A program made the position numbers and the translations under genes. A stretch of DNA of 64,000 nt, from NCBI RefSeq assembly GCF_003254475.1, contig NZ_QFYQ01000001.1, positions 1,798,001 through 1,862,000 on the forward strand. The letters are read 5' to 3'. The notes beneath the pieces were generated by a model that saw only the letters and a program-made list of their open reading frames with translations, did no database searches and was not told where the DNA came from. Positions 1 to 8,106 of the stretch are shown piece by piece (the stretch's first letter is position 1; every line of letters begins with the position of its first letter). This DNA is from Phenylobacterium soli (GTDB lineage: Bacteria > Pseudomonadota > Alphaproteobacteria > Caulobacterales > Caulobacteraceae).

Positions 1-959
1 AGCCGCTCAGTCCGCCCACCGCCTTCGCCGGGCCGCGGCTGGAGGAGGACGCCGTCGTCAGCTTCGACGGCGCGCGCCTGGGGCTGAAGCACTGGGACAC
101 GGCGGGCGAGCCGTGGGCGGTGATCGTCGGCGTGCACGGCATGAACGACTATTCCAACGCCTTCCACATGGCCGCGCCCTGGTGGGCGGAGCAGGGGATC
201 GCGACCTACGCCTACGACCAGCGCGGTTTCGGGCGCTCTCCGGGGCGGGGCATCTGGGCCGGCGAGGAGCTGATGGTGCAGGACCTGCGCACCGTGACCA
301 GCCTCGTGCGCCAGCGCTTCCCGCACGCCCTCATCGCCGTGGCCGGCGAGAGCATGGGCGGGGCGGTCGCCATCGAGGCGTTCGCCAGTTCGGACCCGCC
401 GGCCGCCGACCGCCTGATCCTGCTCTCCCCGGCGGTCTGGGGCTGGCGCGAGCAGCCGCTGCCCAACAAGACGCTCCTATGGCTGGCCGCCAACTTCACC
501 GCCGGCAAGGTCTATGAGCCGCCGCGCTGGCTGACCTCGAAGATCAAGCCGACCGACAACCGGGCCGAGCTGATCGCCATGGGCCGCGACCCGCTGATGA
601 TCTGGGGCGCGCGCTCGGACACCCTCTATGGGCTGGTGTCGCTGATGGGGTATGCGGCGGACGACGTGGGCCGCATTCAGGCCCCGACCTTCTACCTGCA
701 CGGGATCCACGACGAGATCATCCCGAAGAAGGCCGCCCGCCGCGCCGCGGCCGAACTGAAGGCCAGCGACCGCTCGGCCGAGTACGCCCACGGCTATCAC
801 CTGCTGATGCGCGACCTCGAGGGCCCGGCGGTCTGGGCCGACGTGGCCGCCTTCCTCAAGGATCCGAAGGCGGACCTGCCGTCGGGCGCGCCGCCGATCC
901 CGGGCTCGCCGGCCCGGGGCGCCAGGACGCAGACGGCGGCGAGCGCCTCGGGGTTGTGA
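1..959 (+). CDS. alpha/beta hydrolase, monoacylglycerol-lipase-like (5' end outside window)
   Basis: The reading frame is open from the first bases (first full codon at base 3), so the start lies upstream of the window. The protein looks like a serine hydrolase of the lysophospholipase/monoacylglycerol lipase type. An oxyanion-loop motif VHGMND is followed by the nucleophile elbow GESMGG, a late acidic motif GIHDEIIP and a C-terminal GYHLL histidine, giving a complete Ser-Asp-His triad. Internal GTG/ATG codons at 120 and 141 would delete the N-terminal strand, so they are not the start. The tail after about base 880 is Pro/Gly/Ala-rich and probably unstructured. The substrate cannot be read from sequence. 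The next gene starts 64 bases downstream on the same strand, but no functional link is evident. Confidence 0.85.
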   Translation, partial: PLSPPTAFAGPRLEEDAVVSFDGARLGLKHWDTAGEPWAVIVGVHGMNDYSNAFHMAAPWWAEQGIATYAYDQRGFGRSPGRGIWAGEELMVQDLRTVTSLVRQRFPHALIAVAGESMGGAVAIEAFASSDPPAADRLILLSPAVWGWREQPLPNKTLLWLAANFTAGKVYEPPRWLTSKIKPTDNRAELIAMGRDPLMIWGARSDTLYGLVSLMGYAADDVGRIQAPTFYLHGIHDEIIPKKAARRAAAELKASDRSAEYAHGYHLLMRDLEGPAVWADVAAFLKDPKADLPSGAPPIPGSPARGARTQTAASASGL

Positions 960-1023
960 GATCGGTCCGTCGGGAGTAGGGAAGCCGCGCAACCGTCTTC
1001 CACTGAGCGGCGCTTACCCAGGC

Positions 1024-2100
1024 ATGACCTTGTTCGATTCCCCGGCCTTCGAGGGACATGAAGGCGTCCACGAGTTCTCCGACGAAAAAACCGGCCTTAG
1101 GGCGATCGTCGCGATCCATTCGACCGCCAGGGGCCCCGCCGCCGGCGGCTGCCGGATGTGGCCCTACGCCGACTCCGAGGCGGCCCTGACCGACGCGCTG
1201 CGCCTGTCGCGGGCGATGAGCTTCAAGAACGCCATGGCCGACCTCGACCTCGGCGGCGGCAAGGCGGTGATCATCGGCGATTCCCGCACCCAGAAGACGC
1301 CGGGCCTGTTCGAGGCCTTCGGGGCCTGCGTCGAGCAGCTCGGCGGCCGTTACTGGACCGCCGAGGACGTCGGCGTCTCGCCGACCGACCTCATGCACGC
1401 GCGCAAGCGGACCCGCTACGTGGCCGGGCTGGAGGGCCATGCGGCGGCATCGGGCGATCCCTCGCCGGTGACGGCCGAGGGCGTATTCCGGGGCGTGCAG
1501 CTCTGCGTGCGCCGGGCGCTCGGCCGCGAGCTCGACGGGGTCACCGTGGCCCTGCAGGGGGTCGGCCATGTGGGCGGCTACCTGGCCGACAAGCTCACCG
1601 CGGCGGGCGCCAAGCTGATCGTCACCGACGTCAACGCTGAGCAGCTGCACGCCGTGGCGGAGCGGACCGGCGCCGAGGTGGTGGCGCCGGGGGCCATCTT
1701 CGATGCGGAATGCGACGTCTTCGCGCCGTGCGCCCTGGGCGGGGCGATCAACGAGAGCACCCTGCCGCGGATCAAGGCGAAGGTGATCGCCGGCGCCGCC
1801 AACAATCAGCTCGCCGACGCCGAGGCCGGACGGGCGGTCTTCCAGCGCGGCATGCTCTACGCGCCGGACTATGTGATCAACGGCGGCGGCATCATCAACG
1901 TCGCGGCCGAGATCCGCGCCCTGGAGGCCGGCGGCGCCTTCGACCCGGCCTGGGTCGACGCCAAGCTCGACCGCCTGATGCTGACGCTGGAGGAGGTCCT
2001 CGACCGCGCAAAGGCCGAGAACCGTCCCACCAACGAAGTCGCGAACGAGATCGCGCAGGCCCGCATCACCATCGCCGCCGAGAAGAAGGCGGCGGCTTAG
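1024..2100 (+). CDS. Leu/Phe/Val dehydrogenase family protein (NAD-dependent amino acid dehydrogenase)
   Basis: This 358-residue protein fits the leucine dehydrogenase group of the Glu/Leu/Phe/Val dehydrogenase superfamily, which oxidatively deaminates branched-chain or aromatic amino acids. The substrate-binding region reads SFKNAMADLDLGGGKAVI and carries the two family lysines at residues 68 and 80, the same numbers as in Bacillus leucine dehydrogenase. The C-terminal half holds a Rossmann motif GVGHVGG near residue 185, followed by VTDVN. The Asp after the second strand points to NAD rather than NADP. Length is normal for the family (about 350-370). The exact amino acid preference is not deducible. 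The stop TAG overlaps the TAA of the convergent acetyltransferase by four bases. Confidence 0.9.
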   Translation: MTLFDSPAFEGHEGVHEFSDEKTGLRAIVAIHSTARGPAAGGCRMWPYADSEAALTDALRLSRAMSFKNAMADLDLGGGKAVIIGDSRTQKTPGLFEAFGACVEQLGGRYWTAEDVGVSPTDLMHARKRTRYVAGLEGHAAASGDPSPVTAEGVFRGVQLCVRRALGRELDGVTVALQGVGHVGGYLADKLTAAGAKLIVTDVNAEQLHAVAERTGAEVVAPGAIFDAECDVFAPCALGGAINESTLPRIKAKVIAGAANNQLADAEAGRAVFQRGMLYAPDYVINGGGIINVAAEIRALEAGGAFDPAWVDAKLDRLMLTLEEVLDRAKAENRPTNEVANEIAQARITIAAEKKAAA

Positions 2101-2666
2101 CCCCGCCGCCCCAGCCAGGCCTCGCGGGTCAAGATCCAGACTTCGCGGGGCAGTCGGCCTTCGACGAACTCGCCATCGATCACCTCGATGAGTTCGAAGC
2201 CCTGCTTCTCCTTGATCCGGTGCGAGCCGGCGTTCGGCGCCGCGTTGGTGACATAGATGTAGGGCCAGGCGAGGTCTTCGAACGCATAGGCGGTGACGGC
2301 GTCCGCCGCCTCGGTCATCAGGCCCCGGCCCCAGTACTCGCGCGCCAGCCAGAAGCCCCGCATCTCGCGGTCGCCGGCATCCGGCCGCAGGTCGACCCGG
2401 CCGATCAGCGCGTCGTCGCCGCCCTTCAGGGTGATGGCCCAGTAGAACTGCTCGCCGCGGGCGCGCTTCTCCAGGCTCTCGCGGACGTTGGTCGCCGCGC
2501 CGTCCTCCGGGTAGGGCCAGGGCACCTTGGCGAGCAAGTGGCGCACGACCTCCCAGTGCGGGAACTCGCGCTGGATGGCGGGGATGTCCGCCTCGCGCAT
2601 CGGCCGAAGGATCAGCCGCTCGGTCGTCAGGGTGGGCGTCGGGGGCAGGGGTGTTTCGAACGTCAT
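2097..2666 (-). CDS. GNAT family N-acetyltransferase (RimJ/RimL type)
   Basis: This is a 189-residue single-domain acetyltransferase of the RimJ/RimL group (Acetyltransf_3), which transfers acetyl from acetyl-CoA to N-terminal or small-molecule amines. Typical family features are TERLILRPMREADIP at residues 15-29, FYWAITLKGGDDALIGRVDLR in the central strands, and the CoA-proximal EYWGRGLMTEAADAV near residue 135. The substrate is unknown. The start ATG at 2666 gives the full domain. Its stop codon overlaps that of the convergent dehydrogenase gene. Confidence 0.85.
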   Translation of the reverse strand: MTFETPLPPTPTLTTERLILRPMREADIPAIQREFPHWEVVRHLLAKVPWPYPEDGAATNVRESLEKRARGEQFYWAITLKGGDDALIGRVDLRPDAGDREMRGFWLAREYWGRGLMTEAADAVTAYAFEDLAWPYIYVTNAAPNAGSHRIKEKQGFELIEVIDGEFVEGRLPREVWILTREAWLGRRG

Positions 2667-2782
2667 GGGTTAGGTCTCCGAGGTGAGCCGGAGGCCGGGC
2701 GCTGGCGTCTCTTGTCAGGAAGATCGAAGCCCCGGCCATGTCGGCGGGGCTGTGCGAGAATGGCTACGCGATGCGCGCGCAG

Positions 2783-2825
2783 CCGGTCTCACGCCCCGCG
2801 AGGGTGGCGTTGCAACCGAGACCGG
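2783..2825. repeat. strong imperfect hairpin between two minus-strand genes
   Basis: The 206-base gap between the MFS gene and the acetyltransferase holds a nested inverted repeat. CCGGTCTC at 2783-2790 pairs with GAGACCGG at 2818-2825, and ACGCC at 2791-2795 pairs with GGCGT at 2806-2810. A weaker GCCCCG/CGGGGC pair lies just to the left, near 2732-2753. There is no T-run on either strand, so this is not a textbook intrinsic terminator. It may stabilise or end the upstream MFS transcript. Nothing else is recognisable in the gap. Confidence 0.5.
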
Positions 2826-2872
2826 ACGGCAGGGGCGCGAAGCGAGCCATGGCCGGGCTTCTACCGCAAATT

Positions 2873-4210
2873 TCAGATCGCGGCGAGCCTCGCCGTGCGC
2901 GGCTCCTTGACGGCGATGACCAGGATCAGGAGGCCGGCCGCGAGGAAGCCCAGCGAAATGCCGAACACCGTGTCGTAGCCGAGGAGGTCGGCGAGGCCCC
3001 CGCCGACCAGCGGGCCGAGGGTGGCGGTGATGCTCTCAGCGGTGGCGGAGACGGCGATGCGCATGGGCAGCTCGTCGCGCGAGCCGAACTCCAGGATCAT
3101 GGTCTGGGCGGCCATCATGTAGCCGGCCTGGGCCGCGCCGAGGCCGAAGAAGGCCACCGCGATGAGAGCGCTCACCGCGACGTTCATCAGGAGCACCGTG
3201 GCGGCCACCCAGGCGACGAGGGACAGCAGCAGCACGAGGCGGAAGCCGGTCCTGTCGCCGAGCGAGCCCCAGCCGATGTTCGAGAGCGTGTCGCCCAGCA
3301 TGAAGGCGGTGGAGAGCAGGCCGAGCGTGGCGCCCATCTGGGCCGCGCCGTGAAGGTGCAGCTTCTGGGTCACGTAGAGGATGTAGAAGGGTGTCGCGAT
3401 GCGGGCCGAGGTGGCGAGCATCTGGACCAGCAGGAAGAAGGCGTAGGAGCGGTCCTGGCTGATCAGCCGCGGCAGCTCCTTGAAGCGGTCGCGAAAGCCG
3501 GTCTGCGGCCGGGTCGTCGGCGGCTCGGGCTCATTGACCAGGAACTGCAGGGCCCAGAGGCCGAGCGTGGTCAGGACGAAGGCGAAGACGAAGGTCGTCG
3601 AGTAGCCGTTGCCGAACAGGTTCTGGCCGATGAAGTACTTGCCTGCGAAGTAGGAGAGCACCGCGGCGATGGCGCTGCCGGTCATGTTGCGCCAGGCCTG
3701 AAGGCGGCCGCGCCGGCTGATCGGGATCACCTTGGCGACCAGCAGCGAAAAGACCACCCGCTGGGCGCCCATGAAGATGCCGAACATCAGCATCATGACG
3801 AGCAGGGCGGTGGCGAGCTGGGAACCCTTCAGCAGCCAGCCGGCGATGGCCATGCCGAGCACGGCGAGGCGCGCCAGGCTGCCCATCCAGATGGCGGCGG
3901 GCATGACCTTGGTGCGGTGCTCGATCTTGGTGGCGCCGAAGATCGGCGAGATCACCCCGCCGACCTGCTGCAGCGCCAGGCCCAGGCCGACGATCGCGTT
4001 CGAGCCGGAGACCTGGTGCAGATAGGCCGGCAGGAAGGTCGGCGCGTTGACCAGCCTGAAGCCGGTCATGCCGAGCATGCCGTGCAGGTAGTTGCCCAGG
4101 TAGTTCCGTTTCAGGTTGTCCCAGACGAACTTCTCATAGGCGGCCTCGCGGGCGGCAAGATCGCCGTCGGGCTCGACGGCGGCGGGTTCGACCGTGGCGC
4201 TCAAAATCAA
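2873..4210 (-). CDS. MFS transporter
   Basis: This 445-residue polytopic membrane protein has an MFS pattern: a soluble N-terminal stretch (residues 1-35), then about twelve hydrophobic segments with a charged central loop (NEPEPPTTRPQTGFRDRFKELP) separating two six-helix halves. A cytoplasmic loop with SRRGRLQAWRN precedes the fifth helix. The substrate is not inferable. The only in-frame starts that keep the first helix are TTG codons at 4210 or 4204. The latter has a GGCGGA Shine-Dalgarno-like element six bases upstream, so translation may begin two codons later than listed. It is divergent from the radical SAM/UdgX operon. Confidence 0.8.
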   Translation of the reverse strand: MILSATVEPAAVEPDGDLAAREAAYEKFVWDNLKRNYLGNYLHGMLGMTGFRLVNAPTFLPAYLHQVSGSNAIVGLGLALQQVGGVISPIFGATKIEHRTKVMPAAIWMGSLARLAVLGMAIAGWLLKGSQLATALLVMMLMFGIFMGAQRVVFSLLVAKVIPISRRGRLQAWRNMTGSAIAAVLSYFAGKYFIGQNLFGNGYSTTFVFAFVLTTLGLWALQFLVNEPEPPTTRPQTGFRDRFKELPRLISQDRSYAFFLLVQMLATSARIATPFYILYVTQKLHLHGAAQMGATLGLLSTAFMLGDTLSNIGWGSLGDRTGFRLVLLLSLVAWVAATVLLMNVAVSALIAVAFFGLGAAQAGYMMAAQTMILEFGSRDELPMRIAVSATAESITATLGPLVGGGLADLLGYDTVFGISLGFLAAGLLILVIAVKEPRTARLAAI

Positions 4211-4359
4211 TCCGCCGCGCGTGTTCGGAAATATGCCGGGCGCGACGCCCTCATAACGAAATCAAGACAATGGGATCGTCGTAGCAGAGTCCTCGCGGGC
4301 GGCGGAAGTCCGAAGGCTCCCCGACTTTTGCAGTCTGCGCCAAAAAGTCCGTCGTGACA

Positions 4360-4374
4360 GAACAAAGAAGGAAC
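4360..4374 (+). promoter_or_regulatory. LexA-type SOS box, GAAC-N7-GAAC
   Basis: The sequence GAACAAAGAAGGAAC is an exact match to the alphaproteobacterial SOS operator GTTC-N7-GTTC read on the opposite strand. It lies 15 bases upstream of the preferred ATG (4390) of the radical SAM gene, where bound LexA would block transcription or early elongation. A match of this kind is expected about once by chance in a window of this size and composition. It is very unlikely to fall by chance in this particular gap in front of two DNA-repair-type genes. The divergent MFS gene starts 150 bases away and could share the control. Confidence 0.65.
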
Positions 4375-4389
4375 GGTAGGGTCGCGGCC

Positions 4390-5619
4390 ATGGCGGTCCT
4401 CGACCTCAAGCGCAAGCTCGCCATCCTCTCCGATGCGGCCAAGTACGATGCGTCCTGCGCCTCCTCCGGAGGCCAAAAGCGCGACAGCCGCGGCGGCAGG
4501 GGCGTGGGCTCCACCGATGGCGGCATGGGCATCTGCCATGCCTATGCGCCCGACGGGCGCTGCATCAGCCTGCTCAAGATCCTGCTGACCAACTTCTGCA
4601 TCTATGACTGCGCCTACTGCGTGAACCGGGTGTCCTCGAACGTGGCGCGGGCGCGGTTCACGGTGCAGGAGGTCGTCGACCTCACCCTCGGCTTTTACAA
4701 GCGCAACTACATCGAGGGGCTGTTCCTCTCGTCGGGGATCATCCGGTCCGGCGACTACACGATGGAGCAGCTGGTGGCGGTGGCGAAGAGCCTTCGCCTC
4801 GACCACGATTTCCGCGGCTACATCCACCTGAAGCTCATCCCCGAGGCGTCGCCCGAGCTGGTCAACGAGGCCGGGCTCTACGCCGATCGGGTGTCGATCA
4901 ATATCGAGCTGCCGAAGGACGACAGCCTGGCCGCCCTGGCGCCGGAGAAGGACCTGCGGGTCATCAAGAAGGCCATGGGCTCGGTGCGCCTGGCGGCCGA
5001 GGCGGCCAAGGAACCGGCGCGCACGGCCCCACCGCCGCGCTTCGCGCCGGCCGGCCAGTCCACCCAGATGATCGTCGGCGCGGACGGGGCTTCGGACGGC
5101 GAGATCCTCAAGCGCAGCGAGACCCTCTACGGCGCCTACAGCCTGCGGCGGGTCTATTATTCGGCCTTCTCGCCGATCCCGGATTCCACCGCCCGCCTGC
5201 CGCTCGCCCGGCCGCCGCTGGTGCGCGAGCACAGGCTCTACCAGGCCGACTGGCTGATGCGCTTCTACGGCTTCGAGCGGGCCGAGATCGTCGGCGAGGG
5301 CGAGGACCTGGCGCTGGACATGGATCCCAAGCTGGCCTGGGCGCTGAAACACCGGGGCGATTTCCCCGTCGATCTCAACACCGCGGACCGCGAGCGGCTG
5401 CTGCGGGTGCCGGGGCTGGGCGTGCGCTCGGTCGACCGGCTGCTGGAGGTCCGCCGGCTGAAGCGGGTGCGGCTGGAGGACGTCAAGCGGCTCTCCCGGG
5501 GCATCGCCAAGCTGAAGCCCTTCATCGTCACCGACGACTGGCGGCCGGGCGCCCTGGCCGACCAGGCGGACCTCGCCGACCGCCTGAAGGCGCCGCCGAG
5601 GCAGATGAGCCTCTTCTGA
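4390..5619 (+). CDS. putative DNA modification/repair radical SAM protein (UDG-linked)
   Basis: This 409-residue radical SAM enzyme belongs to the family that is characteristically encoded beside a DUF4130/uracil-DNA-glycosylase-like protein; its reaction is unknown. The SAM-binding [4Fe-4S] motif is C70-x3-C74-x2-C77 (NFCIYDCAYC). The family signature AAKYDASCASSG starts at residue 16, and a C-terminal helix-hairpin-helix (LLRVPGLGVRSVDRLLE) suggests DNA binding. ATG 4390 is chosen because the family begins close to LDLKRKL, an AGGAACGG/AGGG-type ribosome site precedes it, and the SOS box would otherwise be coding. GTG at 4354 is an in-frame alternative. The TGA overlaps the ATG of the UdgX fusion (TGATG), implying translational coupling. 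Confidence 0.88.
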   Translation: MAVLDLKRKLAILSDAAKYDASCASSGGQKRDSRGGRGVGSTDGGMGICHAYAPDGRCISLLKILLTNFCIYDCAYCVNRVSSNVARARFTVQEVVDLTLGFYKRNYIEGLFLSSGIIRSGDYTMEQLVAVAKSLRLDHDFRGYIHLKLIPEASPELVNEAGLYADRVSINIELPKDDSLAALAPEKDLRVIKKAMGSVRLAAEAAKEPARTAPPPRFAPAGQSTQMIVGADGASDGEILKRSETLYGAYSLRRVYYSAFSPIPDSTARLPLARPPLVREHRLYQADWLMRFYGFERAEIVGEGEDLALDMDPKLAWALKHRGDFPVDLNTADRERLLRVPGLGVRSVDRLLEVRRLKRVRLEDVKRLSRGIAKLKPFIVTDDWRPGALADQADLADRLKAPPRQMSLF

Positions 5620-7043
5620 TGCCGGTGGCGGCCCTTTCGAGCGAGACGGATTTCGACGGCTGGCGCGCCGCCGCCCGATCCCTGCGGTCGCGCCACGCGT
5701 CGCCCGAAGAAGTGATGTGGACCGTGGGCGAGGGCGCTGGCCTGTTCGAAGCCGACGTCCCGGCGGCCGGCGCTCAAGGCTTCAGCGTGCCGCGCGCCTT
5801 CGTGGACCTGGCTCGCGAGGTCATCCTGCATCGCGCGCCCGAGCGGCTCGGCCTGCTCTATCGGCTGCTCTGGCGGCTGGAGGCGCAGCCGCGGCTGCTG
5901 GAGATCTCCACCGACGCCGATGTCGCCCAGGCGCTCGCGTTCCAGCGGCAGGTGCGGACGGCGATCCACAAGATGCACGCCTTCGTCCGCTTCCGCGAAG
6001 TCGAGGCCGCGGACGGCGAGGCGTTCGTGGCCTGGTTCGAGCCGGCGCACCGGGTCACCGAGGCCGCAGCGCCGTTCTTCGTGAAGCGCTTCGCCAACAT
6101 GCGCTGGTCGATCCTGACGCCGGACGCCTGCGCCCACTGGGACCGCTCGACGCTCGCCTTCACGGCCGGGGTCGAAGCGTCCGCCGCGCCGGCCGCCGAC
6201 GCCCTGGAGGACTACTGGCGTACCTACTACGCCTCGATCTTCAACCCGGCGCGGATCAAGGTTGCGGCGATGAAGAAGGAGATGCCGGTCCGCTACTGGC
6301 GGAACCTGCCGGAAGCCGCGCTCATTCCCGAGCTGATCGCCGGCGCCGAGGAGCGCACGAGGAACATGGTCCGCCAGCAGCCCTCAGAGCCGTCCCGCCG
6401 GGCGCAGCGCGCCGCCCGGCGGCTGAGCCGGGACGCGCCCTACGACGGCCAGGCGCCGACGACGCTCGAGGAGGTCGCCGCCGGGATCGAGGCCTGCCGC
6501 CGCTGCGAGCTGTGGCGCGACGCCACCCAGGGCGTCCCCGGCGAGGGACCCGGCAAGGCGCGGCTGATGCTGGTCGGCGAACAGCCCGGCGACCAGGAGG
6601 ACCTGGCGGGCCAGCCGTTCGTCGGACCGGCGGGCGGGGTGCTGGACAAGGCGCTGGCGGCGGCGGGCGTGCCGCGGGCCGAGACCTTCGTCACCAATGC
6701 GGTGAAGCACTTCAAGCACGAGCTGCGCGGCAAGCGGCGGCTGCACAAGACGCCCGGCGCCGGCGAGGTCTCCGCCTGCCGCTGGTGGCTCGACGCCGAG
6801 CGGCGGATCGTGCGCCCGCGGGTGATCGTCGCCCTCGGCGCGACGGCGGCGCTGTCGGTGTTCGGCAAGGCGACGCCCATCGGCAAGTTCCGCCAGCAGG
6901 CGATCCAGCTGCCTGACCAGGTGCAGGGCGTGGTCACCTATCACCCGTCCTACCTGCTGCGCGTGCCGGACGCGGAGGCCAAGGCGAAGGCCTACGCCAT
7001 GTTCGTCGAGGACCTGAAGTTCGCCTGGCATCTCGCCGCCTGA
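5619..7043 (+). CDS. DUF4130 - UdgX-type uracil-DNA-binding protein fusion
   Basis: This is a 474-residue two-domain protein. Residues 1 to about 265 match DUF4130, the partner domain of the upstream radical SAM family (typical stretch IFNPARIKVAAMKKEMPVRY). Residues about 280-474 form a family-4-like uracil-DNA glycosylase fold of the UdgX type, with C293-x2-C296 for the cluster, GEQPGD from G320, KRRLH at 372-376 and YHPSYLLR near the end. UdgX proteins excise uracil and stay covalently attached to the abasic site through the His of the KRRIH loop; that residue is H376 here. The third canonical cluster Cys is replaced by H364 (NAVKHFK), also UdgX-like, and C387 supplies the last ligand. It sits one base inside the radical SAM stop codon, in a probable SOS-controlled operon. 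Confidence 0.88.
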   Translation: MPVAALSSETDFDGWRAAARSLRSRHASPEEVMWTVGEGAGLFEADVPAAGAQGFSVPRAFVDLAREVILHRAPERLGLLYRLLWRLEAQPRLLEISTDADVAQALAFQRQVRTAIHKMHAFVRFREVEAADGEAFVAWFEPAHRVTEAAAPFFVKRFANMRWSILTPDACAHWDRSTLAFTAGVEASAAPAADALEDYWRTYYASIFNPARIKVAAMKKEMPVRYWRNLPEAALIPELIAGAEERTRNMVRQQPSEPSRRAQRAARRLSRDAPYDGQAPTTLEEVAAGIEACRRCELWRDATQGVPGEGPGKARLMLVGEQPGDQEDLAGQPFVGPAGGVLDKALAAAGVPRAETFVTNAVKHFKHELRGKRRLHKTPGAGEVSACRWWLDAERRIVRPRVIVALGATAALSVFGKATPIGKFRQQAIQLPDQVQGVVTYHPSYLLRVPDAEAKAKAYAMFVEDLKFAWHLAA

Positions 7044-7088
7044 GGGAGCGGGCCGGAACCGGCGGCGTCCTCGTCGGTTGGCCTTGGC

Positions 7089-7349
7089 ATGACCACGCCC
7101 CATCCGAGCCATCTGGACCAGCGCGACCCGGCCAAGGCGGACGTGCGGGACATCCGCGAGGAGGTCGATCGCGAGATCGAGGTCTATGCGCGCGACCTGC
7201 ACGACCTGGTGCTGCTGGTGCCGGAGGACAGCTGGGACGAGTTCCTGAAGCTGTCGGGCTGCGTCGCCGAGAACGAGGCGACGCTCTATCGCGGCGTGAT
7301 GCTGCGGAAGGGGCCGGTCACCGCGGTGGTGGTGCAGGAAGGCTTCTAG
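7089..7349 (+). CDS. small conserved-looking hypothetical protein
   Basis: This 86-residue soluble acidic protein has no signal peptide or membrane segment. It is rich in Asp/Glu (DIREEVDREIEVYARDL), with a C-terminal strand-rich half (TLYRGVMLRKGPVTAVVVQE). I do not recognise the family. Codon use resembles its neighbours. It begins 45 bases after the UdgX fusion on the same strand, so it may be the third gene of that operon, and it ends nine bases before the convergent TetR gene. Confidence 0.7.
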   Translation: MTTPHPSHLDQRDPAKADVRDIREEVDREIEVYARDLHDLVLLVPEDSWDEFLKLSGCVAENEATLYRGVMLRKGPVTAVVVQEGF

Positions 7350-7358
7350 GGCGCGGCC

Positions 7359-8024
7359 TCAGCCGGCCGCCAGGAACCCCGCCTCGGCGAAGTCGAGCAT
7401 CCGCTTCAGGAGCGCCTGGACGTCGCCCTCGCGGGTGATGCCACCGGACAGGTGGTGCAGGCGGTCGAACTCGGCGAAGCGGTTGTTGTGGACCATGCCG
7501 AGCACGAAGTGCAGCCGCCAGTAGACCGTCTCGCGCGGCAGGTCGGGCCGGGCGGCGATCAGGGCGTCGGCGAAGCGGGCCAGGTGGCTGACGTCGTTCT
7601 GGATCGCCTCACGCATCTCCGCGGTGCCTTCCGAGCGGGCGCGGATGATGAACTGGATCGAGATGCGCCGGTCGTTGGCCGGGTCCGACCACTTGAGCGG
7701 CGGAGTGAAATAGGCCTCGAGGATCTCGCGCACCGGCGGCTTGCCGGCGTGGCGCTCGTTGGCCTCGTGCAGCATCCGCGCGCGCTCGCGGTTCAGCTCG
7801 GCCGTGCGCTTCCTGAAGATCTCGAAGAGCAGGGCGTCCTTGGAGCCGAAGTGGTAGTTCACGCTGGCCAGGTTGACGCCGGCCTCGGCGGTGATGTCGC
7901 GGACCGAGACGTTCTGGAAGCCGTTGAGCGCGAAGAGCCGCTCGGCGGCGTTGAACACCGCCGCCTTGGTGGCGGCCTGCGCCTCCTCGGTCTCGGCGCC
8001 CTCGTTGATGAGGGGATCGGTCAT
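7359..8024 (-). CDS. TetR/AcrR family transcriptional regulator
   Basis: This 221-residue one-component repressor-type regulator has a TetR N-terminal DNA-binding domain at residues about 20-66. It includes the tell-tale VRDITAEAGVNLASVNYHFGSKDALL helix-turn-helix and the following aromatic capping turn. The remaining residues form an all-helical ligand and dimerisation domain of unknown specificity. The target is not obvious: the nearest divergent gene is distant, and the vWA gene lies upstream on the same strand. ATG at 8024 gives a 22-residue acidic leader before the fold. Confidence 0.85.
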   Translation of the reverse strand: MTDPLINEGAETEEAQAATKAAVFNAAERLFALNGFQNVSVRDITAEAGVNLASVNYHFGSKDALLFEIFRKRTAELNRERARMLHEANERHAGKPPVREILEAYFTPPLKWSDPANDRRISIQFIIRARSEGTAEMREAIQNDVSHLARFADALIAARPDLPRETVYWRLHFVLGMVHNNRFAEFDRLHHLSGGITREGDVQALLKRMLDFAEAGFLAAG

Positions 8025-8106
8025 GCGAATCCCTTAGCGAACCCAGGCGAGCATAGGCGGCCTGTTTTCACCCGCAAACTACGCGTCGCCCGGTCAGGCA
8101 TTCCCC

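Noticed and set aside
4354-4389. GTG at 4354 as start of the radical SAM gene
   Set aside because: It would add twelve non-homologous residues and place the SOS box inside coding sequence; ATG 4390 fits the family N-terminus and has a ribosome site.
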